Assembly (NCBI GenBank): GCA_036803025.1
Contig: DAIRVC010000099.1
Location: 1 to 9,611, forward strand
Source: DAIRVC01 sp036803025
Lineage (GTDB): Bacteria > Chloroflexota > Anaerolineae > Anaerolineales > E44-bin32
DNA length: 9,611 nucleotides
Reading direction: 5' to 3'
Under the pieces are notes generated by a model, which ran no database searches, had not been told where the DNA came from, and worked only from the letters and a program-made list of their open reading frames with translations. Shown here piece after piece: positions 5,492 to 9,611 of this stretch. Position 1 is the stretch's first letter. Every line of letters starts with the position of its first letter. A program made the translations under genes and the position numbers.

Positions 5492-7732
5492 GTGTCCCCG
5501 CTCAGGCTGAAGGCCGGTCAGGCGGTCGACCCTCTCGGCAGGCCGAGAGTGGCTGCCGTCCGCGACCTGGTGCTCCCCGGCCTGCTCACTGCACCATTCC
5601 CCAAACGCAGCGAGGTCGTCCTGCAGGTCGAAGGCGACCTGAAGTCTGCGCGACCGGAACTGGCCGCACCCGCGCTCATCGCCCTGCCGGCCGAGGCGCT
5701 GGCTGCTCCCGTAATCCTGCCCCTGGCTGCTCAGGTCCGTGACTTCGACGGTGTCTCCAATCCACTTCAGTCCCTCTCGGCCGGCGAGATCGACGGGGGC
5801 CGGCTGGGTGCCTGGCCGCATCTGGCCGGCTTCGGCCCGCCGGGAGATGCGCGTCTGGAGACCGTGGGCGAGGCGGATCTCCTCGACGGATTTCGTCCGT
5901 TCCTCGAGCCGGCCCCAGGCCTGCTCGAGGCTGCAACGGGTGCTGATTCACTCGGCGGGCCGCGCCCGTATCAGCTCGAAGCCTGCCGCAAACTGCTTGA
6001 GCATGAGGCCTTCCTGCTGGCCGACGATACTGGCACAGGCAAGACGGTCAGCGTTTGCCTGGCGCTCCAGGCTCTGTTTCACGAAAACAAAGCCGCCCGC
6101 GCTCTGGTCGTGTGCCAGGAAGGCAACCTGCGGCATTGGCTCACCCACCTCAGCAACTGGGCCTCGGGCTTGCGCGTGGCGCTAACCGGCGGCGTGCCTG
6201 GGGCGTGGACCATCCCCGCCCACGTGTACCTGGCGGACTACCTCACCCTGGCCACCGACATCGAGGCCGGAACGGCGCCCGTCGACGGCTGGTCGTTCGA
6301 CGTCGTTGCCCTGGATGAACTGCAGGCCGTGCGGCGCAAGGACAGCCGCCCGCTCGATGCCCTGGCGAAAGTCGACGCCGACCAGCGCTGGGCACTGGCC
6401 GGGGCGCTCCCGCGCCACGCCGTCGGGTGGCTGCAAGTGTTCTCGTTGCTCAAGCCGCAGCGCGGCGGGCAGCGCTCCGACATGACGCTGCCCGACCTGC
6501 GCCGGCAGTACCAGCCCTTCACTCTGCAGCGCAAGAAGGCCGACCTGGCCGGTGAGCTCCCGGCGCAGACGCGCCAGGAGATCTGGGTGCGATTGGATCC
6601 GGCGCAGGTGGCCGCCTATCAGGCGGAATTGGCCGAGGAGCGGCATCGGCTGGCCAAGCTCGGGACCGCCGTCACCTACACCCATATCGCCAACGCAGCG
6701 GCGCGGCTCAAGCAGGCCTGCAACTTCAATCCCGACACGCTCGACGGCGCCAAGGTGCGGGCGCTGGTCGATCTGGTCGAAGAGATCGCCGCCGGCGGGA
6801 ACAAGGTCGTCGTTCTAAGCCAATTCAAGGAACAGGGGCTGGATCCTCTGGGTCAGGTACTCGAGCCGTTTGGGACCGTGCGCGTCGGCTCGGATATGCC
6901 CGAAGCCGATCAGAACCAAGCCGTGGCGCTCTTCCGCCGCGACCGCGATCGGCGCGTGCTGCTGACCGATGCGGACCTGCGCCCGGCCGGCGGCCCGCTG
7001 GTCGAGGCAACCTATGTGGTGCATTTCGATCACGACTGGAATCCGGCCGTGCGCTGGCGTGTCGAGCGCCGCTTCCATCCCGAAGGATCCAGCCCGGTCG
7101 GCATTAACATCTACGAGTTCTGGGTGACGGACACGTTCGAGGAGCCGCTCTACCGGATGCTGGCCGAACGACAGATGCTCCCCGGCCGTCTGCCCAGTGA
7201 CACGCGCCCTTCGGATCTCGAAGAGCGGCTGACCTTCGACGAGTGGCTGCAGCTGATCCTGGAGGTCCCGCAAATGGGCGCCGTGCCGCGCCTCGGCCCG
7301 CCCATCCCGCCCGGAACCGGCCGGCTGCCAGGGACCCAGGTCTTGCGCGAGCATGTCACCCGGCTCGCGCCCGAGGAGCTGCTCGACTCGGTCGGCAAGC
7401 TGATGAGCGCCTGGGGGTTCCCGCAGACGGAGATCCTGCGCGGCCCCGACGAGAGCGGCGGCGACTTGCTGGCCACGCGCGAGAGCGACAGTGGTCCCGA
7501 GCGGCTCCTGGTCCGCTGCGTGCGCGGGACGAAGGACGTTGGCGTGGGCGAAGGGCGGGCATTGCTGGCCGACATGCACAACTGGTCTGACTGCTTTGGG
7601 ACGTATCTGGTGACTACGTCCGATTTCACCTCGGCCTGCAAGAAGCTGTCGGACGAATCGCAGGGCCGCCTGGCGCTGGTCAGCGGCGTCGAGCTCTACC
7701 GGCACCTGCACCTGCTCGGCACAGTCGCCTGA
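5492..7732 (+). CDS. Divergent SNF2-type helicase/ATPase with Mrr-like C-terminal domain
   Basis: A 746-residue protein. Residues 1-155 are unassigned. A SNF2-like ATPase core follows: RPYQLEA (158-164), Walker A DDTGTGKT (178-185, usually DEMGLGKT), LVVCQEGNLRHWL (205-217), Walker B DELQ (275-278, usually DEAH or DEGH), a motif III region ALAGALPRH (301-309, usually LTGTP), LQRKKADLAGELP (345-357), VVVLSQF (439-445), FDHDWNP (512-518) and an altered motif VI VERRFHPEG (524-532), where the second conserved Arg appears to be His. The GxGLNL block (motif V) is replaced by RPAGGPLVEA. Residues about 626-740 resemble the Mrr restriction-endonuclease fold: WGF, GGDLLA (656-661), LVRCVRG, VTTSDFTSACKKL (707-719) and a final LVSGVELYRHL; the catalytic QxK becomes RCV, so cleavage is doubtful. 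GTG start with GGAAGG six bases upstream. It may remodel protein-DNA complexes; defence, repair or transcription-related roles are all possible. Confidence 0.85.
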   Translation: MSPLRLKAGQAVDPLGRPRVAAVRDLVLPGLLTAPFPKRSEVVLQVEGDLKSARPELAAPALIALPAEALAAPVILPLAAQVRDFDGVSNPLQSLSAGEIDGGRLGAWPHLAGFGPPGDARLETVGEADLLDGFRPFLEPAPGLLEAATGADSLGGPRPYQLEACRKLLEHEAFLLADDTGTGKTVSVCLALQALFHENKAARALVVCQEGNLRHWLTHLSNWASGLRVALTGGVPGAWTIPAHVYLADYLTLATDIEAGTAPVDGWSFDVVALDELQAVRRKDSRPLDALAKVDADQRWALAGALPRHAVGWLQVFSLLKPQRGGQRSDMTLPDLRRQYQPFTLQRKKADLAGELPAQTRQEIWVRLDPAQVAAYQAELAEERHRLAKLGTAVTYTHIANAAARLKQACNFNPDTLDGAKVRALVDLVEEIAAGGNKVVVLSQFKEQGLDPLGQVLEPFGTVRVGSDMPEADQNQAVALFRRDRDRRVLLTDADLRPAGGPLVEATYVVHFDHDWNPAVRWRVERRFHPEGSSPVGINIYEFWVTDTFEEPLYRMLAERQMLPGRLPSDTRPSDLEERLTFDEWLQLILEVPQMGAVPRLGPPIPPGTGRLPGTQVLREHVTRLAPEELLDSVGKLMSAWGFPQTEILRGPDESGGDLLATRESDSGPERLLVRCVRGTKDVGVGEGRALLADMHNWSDCFGTYLVTTSDFTSACKKLSDESQGRLALVSGVELYRHLHLLGTVA

Positions 7733-7775
7733 GGCAGTCCGCGGACCAGGCGGGAATTGCGTGGTCGCACGGTCG

Positions 7776-7798
7776 ACCGCCGCGTTCAGCGCGGCGGT
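7776..7798 (+). terminator. Strong hairpin after the helicase gene, possible terminator
   Basis: ACCGCCGCG (7776-7784) is the exact reverse complement of CGCGGCGGT (7790-7798) with loop TTCAG; a G-U and a C-G pair can extend it to 11. The tail is TTGTGTTA, a broken T-run, so intrinsic termination is plausible but not textbook. The stem ends 2-3 bases before the extended -10 element of the next promoter and covers where a -35 box would lie, so it may instead be, or double as, a control site for the export genes. Confidence 0.5.
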
Positions 7799-7800
7799 TG

Positions 7801-7809
7801 TGTTACACT
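7801..7809 (+). promoter_or_regulatory. Extended -10 promoter of the glycan export genes
   Basis: TGTTACACT has the extended -10 form TGn followed by TACACT (7804-7809, 4 of 6 to TATAAT, with the key TA and final T kept). No good -35 box lies at 16-18 bases, which extended -10 promoters can lack. Transcription would start at about 7816, directly before the ATG at 7817, giving a leaderless message as at the atp promoter. The element also contains the small palindrome GTGTTACAC (7800-7808). Confidence 0.5.
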
Positions 7810-7816
7810 CGGCCGA

Positions 7817-8671
7817 ATGGCGCGACCCGTGCACGAGATTTCCCCGCCGATGAACGCAACCGGTGTCTACGACTCGGCCCGGCGCCCGCCGGCGTTCATT
7901 GAAGAGTTCCAGGCGCTGCTGCGCTACCGCGATCTGATCGCTCAGCTTGTCCTGCGCAACGTCAAAGCCCGCTACAAACGCTCGATCCTGGGCATCGCCT
8001 GGACGATGGTCAATCCGCTCCTGACGATGCTCGTCTTGACGTTGGTGTTCTCGGCCATCTTCCGCTTCCCGACTCGCCAGTATGCACTGTATGTCCTTTC
8101 CGGCCTGCTGGCCTGGAACTTCTTCGCACAGACGACGGTGGCGGCGATGGGGGATTTGATCTGGAGCGGGGGATTGGTCGGGCGAATCTTTCTGCCCAAG
8201 TCGGCCTTCGCCGTCTCGGCCGTCGGCACCGGGGTGGTCAACTTACTCCTGGCGCTGGTGCCCTACGCCATCATCGCCCTCGTCGTCGGAGGGCCGATCA
8301 CGCCGGCGCTTATGTTGCTGCCCGTCGCCATGCTGTGCCTGGCCGGCTTTGCCCTTGGCGTCGGTCTGGCGCTCTCGACCGCGGCGATCTACTTTCAGGA
8401 CGTGATGCCGACCTACGAAATCATCCTGATGGCGTGGTTGTACCTGACGCCGATCATCTATCCCATTGACCTGGTGCCGCAGTCTGTGCAGGCTGTCCTG
8501 CGCTGGAATCCGATGACCTATCTGGTCGGCCTGTTCCGCACCGTCGTGTATGACGGCCGGATGCCAAGCGTGACTGCTCTGGCAGGGGCGCTCGGGATCT
8601 CGTCGGCCGTGCTCTTGGCTGGATGGTGGATCTTCTCGCGTCGGGCGCGGGAGTTCGCCTACCATGTCTGA
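7817..8671 (+). CDS. ABC-2 type polysaccharide export permease (Wzm/TagG-like)
   Basis: The membrane half of an ABC exporter moving lipid-linked glycans (O-antigen, capsule or teichoic-acid-like polymers) across the cytoplasmic membrane. Counted from ATG 7817 (284 aa): a cytoplasmic N-terminus, the hallmark LRNVKARYKRSILGIAWTMV (46-65) leading into helix 1, about six hydrophobic segments (roughly 62-82, 90-110, 128-158, 163-190, 199-216, 252-274), the FQDV turn (193-196), TPIIYP (211-216) and RWNPMTYLVGLFR (229-241), all typical of Wzm/TagG/RfbD permeases. The start is chosen because the -10 element predicts transcription from about 7816; an in-frame TTG at 7757 lies upstream of that promoter, and ATG 7850 is a shorter alternative without a clear ribosome-binding site. 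It overlaps the ATPase gene by 8 bases. Which glycan is exported cannot be told from the sequence. Confidence 0.92.
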   Translation: MARPVHEISPPMNATGVYDSARRPPAFIEEFQALLRYRDLIAQLVLRNVKARYKRSILGIAWTMVNPLLTMLVLTLVFSAIFRFPTRQYALYVLSGLLAWNFFAQTTVAAMGDLIWSGGLVGRIFLPKSAFAVSAVGTGVVNLLLALVPYAIIALVVGGPITPALMLLPVAMLCLAGFALGVGLALSTAAIYFQDVMPTYEIILMAWLYLTPIIYPIDLVPQSVQAVLRWNPMTYLVGLFRTVVYDGRMPSVTALAGALGISSAVLLAGWWIFSRRAREFAYHV

Positions 8672-9422
8672 GACGGCGCACGGCGGTCGGCTTGCTGCAA
8701 TCACGATCGAGGATCTTGCCGTCCGCTTTCGAGTCCCGCATGAGCGCTATGCCAGCTTGAAGGAGTTCGCCATTCGCTGGGTGCAGGGACGGCTGACCTA
8801 TGTCGACTTCTGGGCACTGCGCGAAGTCGGTTTCGAGGTGGGTTGGGGGGAGATCTTTGGCGTCGTCGGTCCGAACGGGGCGGGCAAGACCACGCTCTTG
8901 AAGGCGATCGCCGGCGTGCTGCACCCGACGCGCGGCCGCGTGGTGGTGCGCGGGGAACGGGCGCCGCTGCTCGAGCTGGGTGCAGGATTTCACCCGGAGC
9001 TGACCGGCCGCGAAAACGTCTACCTGTACGGGACGCTCCTGGGCAACACGCGCCGCGAGCTGCAAGCGCGCTTCGAAAGCATCGTCGACTTTGCCGAGAT
9101 GTGGGAGTTCATCGACGCGCCGCTGCGGACTTACTCGACCGGTATGACTACCCGGCTGGCTTTTGCTGTGGCGACCTCGCGCCTGGCGCCGGTGCTCCTG
9201 GTCGACGAGGTCCTGGCCGTCGGGGACGTCCGCTTCCAGGACCGCTGCCGGGCTCGGATGGACGAGTTCCGCAGGGATGGCGCCTGCATCGTCGTCGTCT
9301 CGCATGACCCTGCCCTGGTGGCCGGGTTGTGTCAGCGGGCGCTCTGGCTCGAAGCGGGCGGCGTACGGGCGCTTGGCCCGTCGGCCGAGGTGGTGGGGCA
9401 GTATGTCGCCGCGTCGGGCTGA
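8664..9422 (+). CDS. ABC exporter ATP-binding protein (Wzt/TagH/KpsT-like)
   Basis: The nucleotide-binding subunit that powers the permease encoded just upstream. In 252 residues: Walker A GPNGAGKTT (69-77), the Q-loop region with ELGAGFHPELTGRENVYLYG (104-123), a block typical of polysaccharide exporters, the ABC signature in its variant form YSTGM (157-161), Walker B VLLVDEVLAVGD (177-188) and switch histidine H214 in VVSHDP. An amphipathic N-terminal insertion (27-50, SLKEFAIRW...) precedes the first strand, as in Wzt/TagH. The protein stops soon after the ATPase domain, so it lacks the C-terminal glycan-binding domain of the longer Wzt proteins that recognise a capped O-antigen. GGGAG (8649-8653) lies ten bases before the ATG. 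It overlaps its neighbours on both sides (8 and 20 bases), evidence for one coupled operon. Confidence 0.94.
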   Translation: MSETAHGGRLAAITIEDLAVRFRVPHERYASLKEFAIRWVQGRLTYVDFWALREVGFEVGWGEIFGVVGPNGAGKTTLLKAIAGVLHPTRGRVVVRGERAPLLELGAGFHPELTGRENVYLYGTLLGNTRRELQARFESIVDFAEMWEFIDAPLRTYSTGMTTRLAFAVATSRLAPVLLVDEVLAVGDVRFQDRCRARMDEFRRDGACIVVVSHDPALVAGLCQRALWLEAGGVRALGPSAEVVGQYVAASG

Positions 9423-9611
9423 GGCCGGCGCAGGCTACCGGGTGGTGATCTACTGCCCGGATCGGCACATCGTCTACGACGGGCGCACACCCGAGCAGGT
9501 CGGCGTCGGCGGCGGGATCACCGCCCGGGTACGCATGGCCCGGGCGCTGAGGCGAGTGGGGCACCGCGTCACAATGGTCGTCAACTGCCCGCGGCCGGCC
9601 GAGTTCGACGG
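9403..9611 (+). CDS. Glycosyltransferase (GT4/GT1-like), N-terminal part
   Basis: The frame opens at ATG 9403, inside the end of the ATPase gene, and stays open to the last base, giving 69 complete codons; the 3' end is outside the window. After a short polar lead (MSPRRAEAGAGYR) comes a hydrophobic strand VVIYCPD, then GVGGGITARVRMARALRRVG followed by HRVTMVVNCP. A glycine-rich loop, a helix of the form lA.aL...GH and a second hydrophobic strand are the N-terminal Rossmann half of GT-B glycosyltransferases. Such enzymes commonly sit beside Wzm/Wzt genes and build the exported glycan. A possible ribosome-binding site GAGGTGG (9387-9393) lies nine bases upstream; GTG 9442 is an alternative start. 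The C-terminal donor-binding half, with the EX7E motif, is not visible, so the exact family is unproven. Confidence 0.75.
   Translation, partial: MSPRRAEAGAGYRVVIYCPDRHIVYDGRTPEQVGVGGGITARVRMARALRRVGHRVTMVVNCPRPAEFD

Noticed and set aside
7757..7816. Upstream in-frame TTG for the permease adding 20 residues
   Set aside because: The segment contains the 9-bp hairpin and the extended -10 element; the added residues (RGRTVDRRVQRGG...) look like translated non-coding DNA.
6815..7834. Long open frame on the - strand (339 codons) opposite the helicase C-terminus
   Set aside because: Low-complexity translation and no family features; the + strand has the SNF2 and Mrr-like blocks. It would also run over the hairpin and promoter at 7776-7809.
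8454..9305. Open frame on the - strand opposite the ABC exporter genes
   Set aside because: It lies opposite clear Walker A, signature and Walker B motifs; the translation has no recognisable feature.

Overview
The window looks like chromosomal DNA from a high-GC bacterium. The set of features (an ATP-synthase b subunit carrying a delta C-terminal domain, a divergent MurE with an EDPR motif, GC-rich codon use, partly leaderless promoters) reminds me most of Chloroflexota of the Anaerolineae type. That placement is inference from protein flavour only; there is no marker RNA gene here. All recognisable genes are on the + strand and packed closely; no tRNA, rRNA, CRISPR array or insertion sequence is visible.

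Layout. (1) 1-591: the 3' end of nuoN, the last gene of a complex I operon. (2) 592-747: a gap with a hairpin and a near-consensus sigma-70 promoter whose predicted start lies 3-4 bases before the next ATG. (3) 748-3187: the membrane (F0) half of an ATP synthase: an AtpZ/AtpI-like assembly factor, subunit a (atpB), subunit c (atpE) and a b subunit fused to the C-terminal domain of delta. The F1 genes (alpha, gamma, beta, epsilon) do not follow. (4) 3188-3277: a gap with a nested inverted repeat, then murE (peptidoglycan stem-peptide ligase) at 3278-4822. (5) 4823-4977: a gap with a second promoter, then a two-gene unit: a 170-aa protein of unknown function and, 1 base later, a 746-aa divergent SNF2-type helicase with a degenerate Mrr-like nuclease domain at its C-terminus. 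(6) 7733-7816: a hairpin and an extended -10 promoter, then a surface-glycan export unit: ABC-2 permease, ABC ATPase, and the start of a glycosyltransferase that runs off the window.

How they work together. Complex I pumps protons, and the F0 genes encode the proton channel of the enzyme that uses them; the c subunit lacks the usual Na+ ligands. MurE and the glycan exporter/glycosyltransferase belong to cell-envelope building. The helicase pair has no clear link to either side and is the part least explained by known function. Its ATPase motifs and its nuclease motif all depart from consensus, so it may be a remodelled or inactive relative of SNF2 and Mrr enzymes with a partner protein.
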